DNA of 5,281 nt from Salinirussus sp. (GTDB taxonomy: Archaea > Halobacteriota > Halobacteria > Halobacteriales > Haloarculaceae): positions 1 through 5,281 of the forward strand of contig JAQCNN010000091.1 in assembly GCA_028275005.1 (NCBI GenBank), in the 5' to 3' direction. The position numbers were made by a program, and so were the translations under genes. Each line of letters begins with the position of its first letter. The stretch's first letter is position 1. Below are positions 1 to 5,281 of the stretch, piece by piece. The notes under the pieces were generated by a model, which was not told the DNA's origin, made no database searches, and worked only from the letters and a program-made list of their open reading frames with translations.

Positions 1-726
1 GCCCTCCAGAGCGAGCAGGGCGAGATCGGGATGGACGACATCACACTGCTCTCGGCACCGGACTTCTTTGACGTGTACGGCACCTCGGTCACCGGGGGGT
101 CGGCGTTTTACTTCTCTGTGATGCTCACAAATGAGGACTCCAACATCGAGGAGCGGTCGGACATGGAGGGCAAGAGGATGGCCTTTGCCGACCGGCTCTC
201 GACCAGTGGCTCTATCTTCGCCACGTTCGCGCTGAAGGATGCCGGCCTCGACATCGGCGAGGCGCCACAGGGCCAGCCAGCGGGCTTTGAAGGTGTCTGG
301 TCGAACCACGACGTCGCGCTCGAAAAACTCGGTAACGGTGACGCCGACGCCGCGACCACCTGGGGTGGCAACGGGCTCCCACACATCCCAGAGAAGTACA
401 AGTCCGACTTCCCACAGCGCGTACTCGACAAGAGTTCGTTCATCGAGACGCTGGACACCGAGGAGCCAAAGTTCCGGCCGTTCTGGTTCTCGTTCCCGAT
501 TCCGAAACAGCCGGTCTACGCCCGGAAGAACTGGGACTCCCCGAACAAGGAGAAGGTCGGCGAACTGCTTCGCAACTCCGACGAGGAACTCGTCAAGCAG
601 TACTACCCTGATGACTACAACGAAAACGAATTGCCGTTCTCCACGCTACAGGACACCTCTATCGACGACTACGAGCCGATCATCGAGCGAATCAACGCCG
701 TTGGCCTCGAACTGGGCGAGCTGTAA
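1..726 (+). CDS. phnD: PhnD-type phosphonate/phosphite-family ABC transporter substrate-binding protein, C-terminal part (5' end outside window)
   Basis: This is the extracytoplasmic binding component that would deliver a phosphonate or related oxyanion to the PhnE/PhnC transporter encoded next. The frame is open from base 1, so the ATG at 31 is internal; 241 residues are visible, and about 90, including the secretion signal and probable lipobox, lie to the left. Counting from the first visible codon, family features are the Tyr of the strand before the hinge (Y37), the phosphonate-oxygen-binding STSG at 67-70, the SNHD histidine (H103), the GDADAAT strand (113-119) and the FPIPKQP segment (165-171). 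By remembered alignment to E. coli PhnD, the Ser/Thr and His ligands are kept, but Glu177 is Gly and Asp205 is Gln, so the ligand may not be 2-aminoethylphosphonate. There is no cysteine in the visible part, which argues against an AioX-like arsenite sensor. The gene lies 23 nt before phnC. The family call is secure; the exact ligand (phosphonate, phosphite, phosphate or arsenate) is open. Confidence 0.85.
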   Translation, partial: ALQSEQGEIGMDDITLLSAPDFFDVYGTSVTGGSAFYFSVMLTNEDSNIEERSDMEGKRMAFADRLSTSGSIFATFALKDAGLDIGEAPQGQPAGFEGVWSNHDVALEKLGNGDADAATTWGGNGLPHIPEKYKSDFPQRVLDKSSFIETLDTEEPKFRPFWFSFPIPKQPVYARKNWDSPNKEKVGELLRNSDEELVKQYYPDDYNENELPFSTLQDTSIDDYEPIIERINAVGLELGEL

Positions 727-749
727 CCGACCACGCCACCAACTCCACT

Positions 750-1553
750 ATGAGTACACTCACAGTTGACGACGTCTCAAAGTACTACGGTGACGTGACC
801 GCCGTCGAGGACCTCTCCTTCGAGATCGAGGACGAGTTTGCCGTCCTCCTCGGGGAGTCCGGCGCGGGCAAGTCCACACTGCTCCGGTGTATCAACGGGC
901 TGGCGAGCCCTTCGGAGGGTGAGATACGGCTCAACGGCGAGCCGGTGAACAGCTCACAGGCCGACATCGGGATGATATTCCAGCAGCACAATCTCGTCGA
1001 TGGCGTCTCGGCGTATGTCAACGCCCTGAACGGCGGGCTCAACCGCACCTCGACGCTGCGGAGTCTCTTCCAGTGGCAGAGCCGCGAGGCAAAGGAGCAG
1101 TCGCTTGAGGCACTGCAGACAGTCGGCCTGCTGGACGAGGCCCACCAGACGGTCTCACAGATGAGCGGCGGCCAGCAACAGCGGGTCGGCATCGCCCGTG
1201 CGCTCGTTCAGAACCCGCGACTCCTGCTCGCCGACGAGCCCGTGGCGAGTCTGGACCCCTCGAGCGCGGAGACGGTGATGACGTATCTCAAGAAGGCCGC
1301 CGTCGAACACGACGTGACGGCGCTGGTGAGTCTCCATCAGGTGAACATCGCCGCCTACTTTGGCGAACGGTTCATCGGGCTGCGCGACGGACACAAGCTG
1401 TTTGACGTGGAGCGCGACGGGCTGACGGCCGACCTCATCGACGACCTCTACGGCGACGTGGAGACTGTTGGCCTGTCTGACAGCCGACAGGGCGACGACG
1501 AGTTGGACCCTGAAGCGGTCGGCGAGATGGTCGAACAGCGCGTGGAATCATGA
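750..1553 (+). CDS. phnC: PhnC-type phosphonate ABC transporter ATP-binding protein
   Basis: This cytoplasmic ATPase (267 aa) powers import through PhnE. All nucleotide-binding motifs are intact: Walker A GESGAGKST at 35-43, Q-loop around Q78-Q79 (IFQQHNLV), ABC signature MSGGQQQR at 138-145, Walker B LLLADEP at 158-164 with catalytic E163, D-loop SLD at 167-169, and H-loop H196 in SLHQVNIA. Several details separate PhnC from other importers' ATPases: the NLV after the Q-loop, the helical insert with FQW near 107-109, ADEPVASLDP, and the LHQV...GLRDG run. The last ~30 residues form an acidic tail after the LYGD where many bacterial homologues stop. The ATG at 750 is chosen because the fold's first strand (LTVDDVSKYYG) begins at residue 4. 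No Shine-Dalgarno lies in the 23-nt gap, which is common in haloarchaea. Its stop overlaps the phnE start (ATGA), implying coupled translation. The transported ligand cannot be read from this subunit. Confidence 0.93.
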   Translation: MSTLTVDDVSKYYGDVTAVEDLSFEIEDEFAVLLGESGAGKSTLLRCINGLASPSEGEIRLNGEPVNSSQADIGMIFQQHNLVDGVSAYVNALNGGLNRTSTLRSLFQWQSREAKEQSLEALQTVGLLDEAHQTVSQMSGGQQQRVGIARALVQNPRLLLADEPVASLDPSSAETVMTYLKKAAVEHDVTALVSLHQVNIAAYFGERFIGLRDGHKLFDVERDGLTADLIDDLYGDVETVGLSDSRQGDDELDPEAVGEMVEQRVES

Positions 1554-2620
1554 GCCAGGGCCGCGACGACGGGAACCCGATCACGACGTACTTCGGGCTG
1601 TCGGAGATCGGCGGTTCTCCCGTCGAGCAGAAGCTGACCGAACTGAAGCGACGCAAGACGAAACGTCGCCTCTACACGCTGTTGGGTATCATCTTCGGCG
1701 GCGCCCTGTTCCTGTTCAGTCTCGGCGCTGTCGGCTTCTCGCTCGGCGAACTGGTCAAACAGTGGCCACAGTTCATCGACGCACTGGGCGGGTACTTTCC
1801 GCCGGGGACCCTGTTTGGGGTCATCCCCTTCGTCGATATCGGCCAGTACTGGGAGTTCATGATCGACGCCGGACTCATCTTCGAGTTCGAGACGGGGGCC
1901 GGCGGCATCTTCGGGCCACTGTACGGCCAGGAGGTCGTCGGGCCGGGTGCGATGTTCATCACGCTCGCCATCGCCTTTGCAGGGACGGTGCTGGGGGTGC
2001 CCCTGGCGCTCATTCTCTCGGTGATGGCCAGCGAGCGCGTCGTCCCGTACCCGTTCAACTTCGGCTTCCGGGCCGTGATGAGCGTCATTCGCTCTATTCC
2101 CGCGCTCGTGTGGGTGCTCATTCTGATTCCGCTGGGCGGCGTCGGCTCCTTCACCGCAACACTCGCGGTTGCCATCGACACCGTCGGTTACCTCGGTCGC
2201 CTGCTCACCGACGAACTCGAGGAGATTTCCGAGGGTCCCATCGAGGGTATCCGAAGTGTCGGGGCCTCGAAGTCCCAGATTGTGAGCTTCGGGATGCTCA
2301 GTCAGGTGTTCCGCGAGTTCATCGCCTGGCTTGCCTTCGACCTTGAGCACAACGTCCGGGTCGCAATCGGCCTCGGTATCATCGGTGCCGGCGGACTCGG
2401 GCTGGAACTGAACATCCAGCGCCGCACGTTCAATTACACGGAGATGATGGCGTGTATCCTCCTGATTCTCGTGCTCGTCGGCTCCGTCGAGTACCTCAGC
2501 CAGCGCGTGCGCTCGTACCTGCGCGAGGGTGACGAGGTGGAGACGGAGAGCATCGTTACCATCCTGATCAAGGCGCCAAAGCGAATCATCAGCGCCACCG
2601 CCGGCCGCGGTCGCGAGTAG
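1550..2620 (+). CDS. phnE: PhnE-type phosphonate ABC transporter permease
   Basis: This is the membrane channel subunit (356 aa), probably a homodimer because only one permease gene is present. A basic segment (ELKRRKTKRR, 31-40) precedes TM1 at about 41-63. The binding-protein-dependent permease core follows, with hydrophobic segments near 132-158, 173-196, 200-218, 266-285 and 298-315. The cytoplasmic EAA-type loop that docks on PhnC spans about 222-250 (EEISEGPIEGIRSVGAS onward). It is followed by the PhnE-like HNVRVAIGLGIIGAGGLG at 267-284. E. coli PhnE is about 276 aa; the extra length lies in an N-terminal cytoplasmic stretch, a long TM1-TM2 loop (about 64-131, aromatic and Gly/Pro-rich) and a ~35-residue cytoplasmic tail ending in KAPKRIISATAGRGRE. 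The ATG shares its bases with the phnC stop. The next gene starts at the base after this TAG, so all three are probably co-translated. The permease class is certain; the ligand is inferred from phnC and phnD. Confidence 0.92.
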   Translation: MSQGRDDGNPITTYFGLSEIGGSPVEQKLTELKRRKTKRRLYTLLGIIFGGALFLFSLGAVGFSLGELVKQWPQFIDALGGYFPPGTLFGVIPFVDIGQYWEFMIDAGLIFEFETGAGGIFGPLYGQEVVGPGAMFITLAIAFAGTVLGVPLALILSVMASERVVPYPFNFGFRAVMSVIRSIPALVWVLILIPLGGVGSFTATLAVAIDTVGYLGRLLTDELEEISEGPIEGIRSVGASKSQIVSFGMLSQVFREFIAWLAFDLEHNVRVAIGLGIIGAGGLGLELNIQRRTFNYTEMMACILLILVLVGSVEYLSQRVRSYLREGDEVETESIVTILIKAPKRIISATAGRGRE

Positions 2621-3307
2621 ATGCACCACGTCGAATCGCACGGGGCCGACCCGGACGACCTCGGGGCCGAGCCGACGCTGCACGACCCGGTCTCCGTCTC
2701 GCACAGCGACCTCGGCGTGTGGACGGAAATCCGCCCACACAGCCGCGTCCACAGGTCCGTCGTCGGTGACTACACGTACCTGATGGACCGAGTGCAGGTC
2801 GACTTCACGGAACTGGGTCGGTTCAACAGCATCGCCTCCGACGTCCGTCTGGGGCCGACCAACCACCCGACGGACCGGCCGACGACCCACCACTTCACCT
2901 ACCGTGCTGGCCGGTACGACCTGGGTGATGCCGACGACTCCGTCTTCGAGTGGCGGGCCGACCAGCCCGTCGTCGTCGGCCACGACGTGTGGGTCGGCCA
3001 CGGGGCGACTGTCCTCCCCGGTGTCGAGATCGGTAACGGTGCGGTCGTCGCCGCCGGGGCCGTGGTCGTCGAGGACGTCCCCCCGTACACGACCGTGGCG
3101 GGCGTCCCCGCGGAGCAGGTTGGTCACCGGTTCCCGCCGGAGGTCGCCGCGGCGGTCGAGGCTACCGAGTGGTGGGACTGGGACCACGGGACGCTTCGAG
3201 AGCGTCTCTCGGACTTCAGGGACCTCGAGACGTTCCTCGAAAAGTACGCTCCGCAGACACCTGCGGTCCCGGCCTCGGCCGGGAGCGGGCCAGGCACCGA
3301 CCGGTGA
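2621..3307 (+). CDS. Hexapeptide-repeat (left-handed beta-helix) acyltransferase of phosphonate-operon type
   Basis: This is a likely cytoplasmic, trimeric O- or N-acyltransferase (228 aa), probably acetyl-CoA-dependent like the xenobiotic acetyltransferase group. Hexapeptide turns run from about residue 24, are interrupted by a loop at about 77-115, and resume at 116-165 (VVVGHDVWVGHGA, then LPGVEIGNGAVVAAGAVV). NH at 81-82 in TNHPTDR supplies the expected catalytic histidine (H82). The loop carries HHFTYR (90-95) and FEWR (109-112), and the C-terminal helix carries WWDWDHG at 184-190. This arrangement resembles the 'phosphonate metabolism, transferase hexapeptide repeat' family seen beside phn genes, whose substrate I do not know to be established. 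The ATG abuts the phnE stop, and the homologous region begins near residue 14, so this start fits; the next Met is residue 55, too late. After about residue 210 comes an 18-residue Pro/Ala/Gly/Ser tail, unlike the acidic domain; its DNA carries two hairpins. Acyltransferase fold: high confidence. Acceptor and acyl group: unknown. Confidence 0.88.
   Translation: MHHVESHGADPDDLGAEPTLHDPVSVSHSDLGVWTEIRPHSRVHRSVVGDYTYLMDRVQVDFTELGRFNSIASDVRLGPTNHPTDRPTTHHFTYRAGRYDLGDADDSVFEWRADQPVVVGHDVWVGHGATVLPGVEIGNGAVVAAGAVVVEDVPPYTTVAGVPAEQVGHRFPPEVAAAVEATEWWDWDHGTLRERLSDFRDLETFLEKYAPQTPAVPASAGSGPGTDR
3251..3284 (+). other. Two back-to-back perfect hairpins at the 3' end of the acyltransferase gene
   Basis: The first inverted repeat is CCGCAG (3251-3256), loop ACAC, CTGCGG (3261-3266). 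With no base between, the second follows: TCCCGGC (3267-3273), loop CTCG, GCCGGGA (3278-3284). Both stems are perfect (6 and 7 bp, mostly G-C) and would form in the RNA. No U-run follows, so a standard intrinsic terminator is not supported. They sit 30 nt before the MFS start, inside the non-conserved Pro/Ala/Gly tail. They could mark an RNA-processing or stability point, partial attenuation between importer and MFS genes, or chance in GC-rich DNA. The hairpins are seen directly; a role is inference. Confidence 0.5.
3303..3307 (+). promoter_or_regulatory. Ribosome binding site of the MFS gene, supporting the ATG at 3315
   Basis: GGTGA matches part of the archaeal Shine-Dalgarno core (GGAGGTGA) and stands 7 nt before the ATG at 3315. 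It contains the TGA stop of the acyltransferase gene, so terminating ribosomes would sit on the re-initiation site. This is the clearest Shine-Dalgarno-like match among the operon's visible junctions, and it decides the start against the long upstream open frame. A GTG directly before the ATG (3312-3314) is an alternative that would add one residue. Confidence 0.5.
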
Positions 3308-3314
3308 GGGGGTG

Positions 3315-4532
3315 ATGCGCGAGCGCAGACGGGCCTTGGTCGTCACAGCGACCGCACTCTTTCTCTCCGTGCTGGTGTGGTTCAACTACTCGGCAGTGCT
3401 CCCGCAGGTGGTCGACGCCTGGGGGCTGACCGGTCTCGAGGCGGGGGTCGTCTTTGGCGCCTTCCAGGCTGGCTACCTCGTGGCGATCCTGCCCGCCGGC
3501 CGGCTCGCGGACAGCCACTCCCCCCGGTGGCTGATCGCCGTCGGCGCGGCCGGGACCGCGCTGCCGAGTCTCGCTTTCGCTGCGGTCGCCGACGGTGTCC
3601 TGCTCGGGGCCGCCCTCCGCTTTCTCTCCGGGGTGTTCGTCGCTGGGGTGTACGTTCCCGGGATGCGCTTTCTGAGCGACTGGTTCCCCGAGTCGGTCCG
3701 TGGCCGGGCGCTGGGCGTGTATATCGGCACCTTTGAGCTCGGTAGCGGCCTCTCGTTCGTGTTCGCGACGACAGTTGCCGCGGCGGTCGACTGGCGGCTG
3801 GCGGTCGCGGTCACCAGTGTCGGCGCACTCGCGGTACCGGCCCTGATGCTCGGGCTGACCCGAGACGCGCCCGACCGGAGGGAGACGGCTGGGGGGTTTG
3901 ACCGGTCACTGCTGAGAAATCGGCGGTTTCTGGCCGCCACGAGCGTCTACGCCTGGCACAACTGGGAGCTGTTCGGCGTGCGTAACTGGTTGCTGGCCTT
4001 TCTGGCGGCCACGCCGGCTCTCGGCGGCGCTCTCCCCGGGCTGATTGTCGGGGTGATGATCGTCGCCAGCGGGGCCGGCAACGTCGCCGGCGGCTGGCTC
4101 AGCGACCGGGTTGGCCGTGCCCGTGTCCTCGCCGGCGGGCTCGTGGCCAGCGGGCTCCTGAGCGCGATATTCGGGCTGTTAGGCGGTCTCCCGCTGGTCG
4201 TCCTGACCGCCGTTACTGTTCTCCACGGCTTCGTGCTCGCGCTGGATAGTGCGCCAACCTCGACGCTGATCACGGAGGTCGTCGCCGACCAACGGGTCGG
4301 TTCGGCGCTGTCGGTCCAGTCACTCGCCGGTTTCTCGACGACCGTCGTCTCGCCGGTTGTGTTCGGCCTCGCGCTCGACCGTGCCGGCTACGCGCTGGCG
4401 TTTCCCACACTGGCGCTCGGTGCCGGCCTCGGGCTCGTCTCCGTGGCAATACTCGTTCGCCTCCAGCGGGCCCAGGCCGGCGACACTGACGCTCTTGACC
4501 CGGAGACCGTCTCCGAGGGGACCGACGACTAA
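3315..4532 (+). CDS. Major facilitator superfamily (MFS) transporter, substrate unknown
   Basis: This is a cytoplasmic-membrane secondary transporter of 405 aa with about 12 hydrophobic segments in two six-helix halves, split by a hydrophilic linker near 182-203 (TRDAPDRRETAGGFDRSLLR). MFS motif A occurs after TM2 as AGRLADSHSPRW (61-72) and again in the second half as GGWLSDRVGRAR (259-270). Between TM4 and TM5 lies RFLSDWFPESVRGRALG (118-134), typical of anion and metabolite MFS carriers. The start of TM7 has the polar/aromatic patch YAWHNWELFG (212-221), and TM10-11 have LDSAPTSTL (310-318); both could line the substrate path. The C-terminal ~20 residues are acidic and cytoplasmic. The frame is open back to 2904, but that part lies in the acyltransferase frame's shadow and is Arg/Ser-rich, so the ATG at 3315 is chosen. 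The 7-nt gap to the acyltransferase suggests co-transcription. Moving a substrate or product of the PhnCDE/acyltransferase pathway is inference; import or export cannot be told from sequence. Confidence 0.88.
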   Translation: MRERRRALVVTATALFLSVLVWFNYSAVLPQVVDAWGLTGLEAGVVFGAFQAGYLVAILPAGRLADSHSPRWLIAVGAAGTALPSLAFAAVADGVLLGAALRFLSGVFVAGVYVPGMRFLSDWFPESVRGRALGVYIGTFELGSGLSFVFATTVAAAVDWRLAVAVTSVGALAVPALMLGLTRDAPDRRETAGGFDRSLLRNRRFLAATSVYAWHNWELFGVRNWLLAFLAATPALGGALPGLIVGVMIVASGAGNVAGGWLSDRVGRARVLAGGLVASGLLSAIFGLLGGLPLVVLTAVTVLHGFVLALDSAPTSTLITEVVADQRVGSALSVQSLAGFSTTVVSPVVFGLALDRAGYALAFPTLALGAGLGLVSVAILVRLQRAQAGDTDALDPETVSEGTDD

Positions 4533-5281
4533 TCCCGGGGTTTGCGGGCCTCGATGGTCGCGCTAACGATATACTCGCTCAGGTCGCGGTCGTCGTCCCA
4601 CTCCTCGATGAACGTCGCGCTGTCCTCCTTTGGCTGGATATCGACCGCGGCGAACCCGGTGTCGACGAGCATCCGTTCGAGTTCGCTGACGGGTTCGGCA
4701 CCGGCGACACACGCCGCCACCGAGTCAGGGTCCTTACGCACACTGTCGGGCAGTGCCGCGGTGAGGACCACGTCGGACACCGCGACCCGTCCTCCCGGCC
4801 GGAGCGCGCGAAACGCCTCGGTAAACACCTGCTGCTTGTCGGGGGAGAGGTTGATCACGCAGTTCGAGATGACCACGTCGACAACGCCGTCGGCAACCGG
4901 CAGGTGCTCAATCTCCCCGAGCCGGAACTCGACCTCACCCGGGGCGTCGTCCGCGTTCTGCCGGGCACGGTCGACCATCTCCGGCGTCATGTCCACGCCG
5001 ATCACCCGGCCTGTCGGGCTCACTTCTCGGGCCGCGAGCAAGCAGTCAAACCCTGCGCCGGACCCCAAATCGAGTACCGTCTCGCCGGCAGTCATGCCCG
5101 CAAGCGCCTGCGGATTCCCGCAACCGAGCCCCAGGTCGCCCCCGCCTGCCGCGTCGAGGTCCGCCTCGTCGTAACCTAACTCCGTGCTGTCGGTCCCCTC
5201 GTCACAGCACCCCGCCTCACGGTCGCGGGCGATGTCCGCGTACCGCTCCCGGACCAACTGTCGTTGCTCCTCCGCGTCGAC
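4529..5281 (-). CDS. arsM: Arsenite S-adenosylmethionine methyltransferase ArsM (N-terminus outside window)
   Basis: This cytoplasmic class I methyltransferase transfers methyl groups from SAM to As(III), giving methylated arsenicals up to volatile trimethylarsine. Counting from the first visible codon at 5281, it shows SAM motif I VLDLGSGAGFD (69-79), the acidic ribose-binding strand VIGVDMTPEM (93-102), and the ArsM hallmarks LGLGCGNP (50-57), FRLGEIEHLPV (119-129) and ISNCVINLSPDK (138-149). The arsenic-binding cysteines of the family are all present: the C25/C26 pair, C54, C141 and C191 (AACVAGA). A TTG at 5257 could initiate and has GGAGGAG nine bases upstream. However, the frame stays open to the edge and encodes VDAEEQRQ before LVRERYADIA, matching the amphipathic N-terminal helix usual in this family, so I treat the gene as 5'-partial. 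It converges on the MFS gene, and their stops overlap by 4 nt. Enzyme identity is strong; in vivo activity is untested here. Confidence 0.92.
   Translation of the reverse strand, partial: VDAEEQRQLVRERYADIARDREAGCCDEGTDSTELGYDEADLDAAGGGDLGLGCGNPQALAGMTAGETVLDLGSGAGFDCLLAAREVSPTGRVIGVDMTPEMVDRARQNADDAPGEVEFRLGEIEHLPVADGVVDVVISNCVINLSPDKQQVFTEAFRALRPGGRVAVSDVVLTAALPDSVRKDPDSVAACVAGAEPVSELERMLVDTGFAAVDIQPKEDSATFIEEWDDDRDLSEYIVSATIEARKPRD

Noticed and set aside
1..726. Identification of the binding protein as an AioX-like arsenite sensor because of the nearby arsM
   Set aside because: No cysteine occurs in the 241 visible residues, no sensor kinase is adjacent, and the gene leads straight into phnC and phnE as a transporter subunit. 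The missing N-terminal part could still contain a cysteine.
239..769. A 176-codon plus-strand open frame overlapping phnD and running into phnC
   Set aside because: Its translation is low-complexity Arg/Ser/Thr-rich, a shadow of the conserved phnD frame.
2904..3314. N-terminal extension of the MFS protein by 137 residues
   Set aside because: The stretch overlaps the acyltransferase core in another frame and is Arg/Ser/Thr/Pro-rich without membrane segments. The MFS fold begins right after the ATG at 3315, which has a ribosome-binding-like GGTGA.
1448..3385. A 645-codon open frame on the minus strand
   Set aside because: It lies antisense to phnE and the acyltransferase, both with clear family motifs. 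Its translation is Arg/Asp/Glu/His-rich without a recognisable fold. Long antisense open frames are normal in GC-rich haloarchaeal DNA.
4529..4545. A terminator at the MFS/arsM junction, around the CCCGGG palindrome
   Set aside because: The palindrome is only 6 bp with no loop and no T-run on either strand, and it lies within the arsM coding sequence.
5255..5257. TTG as the real arsM start, with GGAGGAG nine bases upstream
   Set aside because: The frame is open upstream to the edge and encodes a helix-forming stretch in register with the expected ArsM N-terminus. GGAGGAG also reads naturally as Glu-Glu coding. Sequence to the right is needed to settle it; a stop just outside the window would revive the TTG.

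Overview
The window looks like haloarchaeal chromosome or megaplasmid DNA. It is GC-rich, the soluble proteins are strongly acidic (long D/E-rich stretches in the ATPase, the binding protein and the methyltransferase), genes are tightly packed, and most starts lack a Shine-Dalgarno sequence. No IS element, tRNA, rRNA, CRISPR array or integration site was seen. Almost every base is coding: six genes cover the window, and the longest gap between them is 23 bases.

Positions 1-4532 (+ strand) hold a five-gene run that reads as one operon. In order: the C-terminal two thirds of a PhnD-type phosphonate/phosphite-family substrate-binding protein (cut by the left edge), a PhnC-type ATPase, a PhnE-type permease, a left-handed beta-helix (hexapeptide-repeat) acyltransferase of the kind found in phosphonate operons, and a 12-TM major facilitator (MFS) transporter. 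The junctions are 23 nt, a 4-nt ATGA overlap, 0 nt (TAG directly followed by ATG) and 7 nt, so coupled translation is likely. No C-P lyase, phosphonatase or phosphite dehydrogenase gene is present here, so the fate of the imported compound is not visible.

Positions 4529-5281 (- strand) hold an arsenite S-adenosylmethionine methyltransferase (ArsM), convergent with the operon. Its stop codon overlaps that of the MFS gene, and its N-terminus runs off the right edge.

A plausible reading is uptake of a phosphorus oxyanion or phosphonate (or an arsenic analogue), acyl transfer onto a substrate, and MFS-mediated movement of a related compound, beside an arsenic methylation gene. The import part rests on clear family features; the chemistry of the last two operon genes and any link to arsenic are inference. 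The points most worth a second look are: the binding protein appears to lack both acidic residues that hold the amino group of 2-aminoethylphosphonate in E. coli PhnD; two perfect hairpins lie back to back at the end of the acyltransferase gene, just before the MFS gene; and the permease has a long loop between its first two membrane segments.
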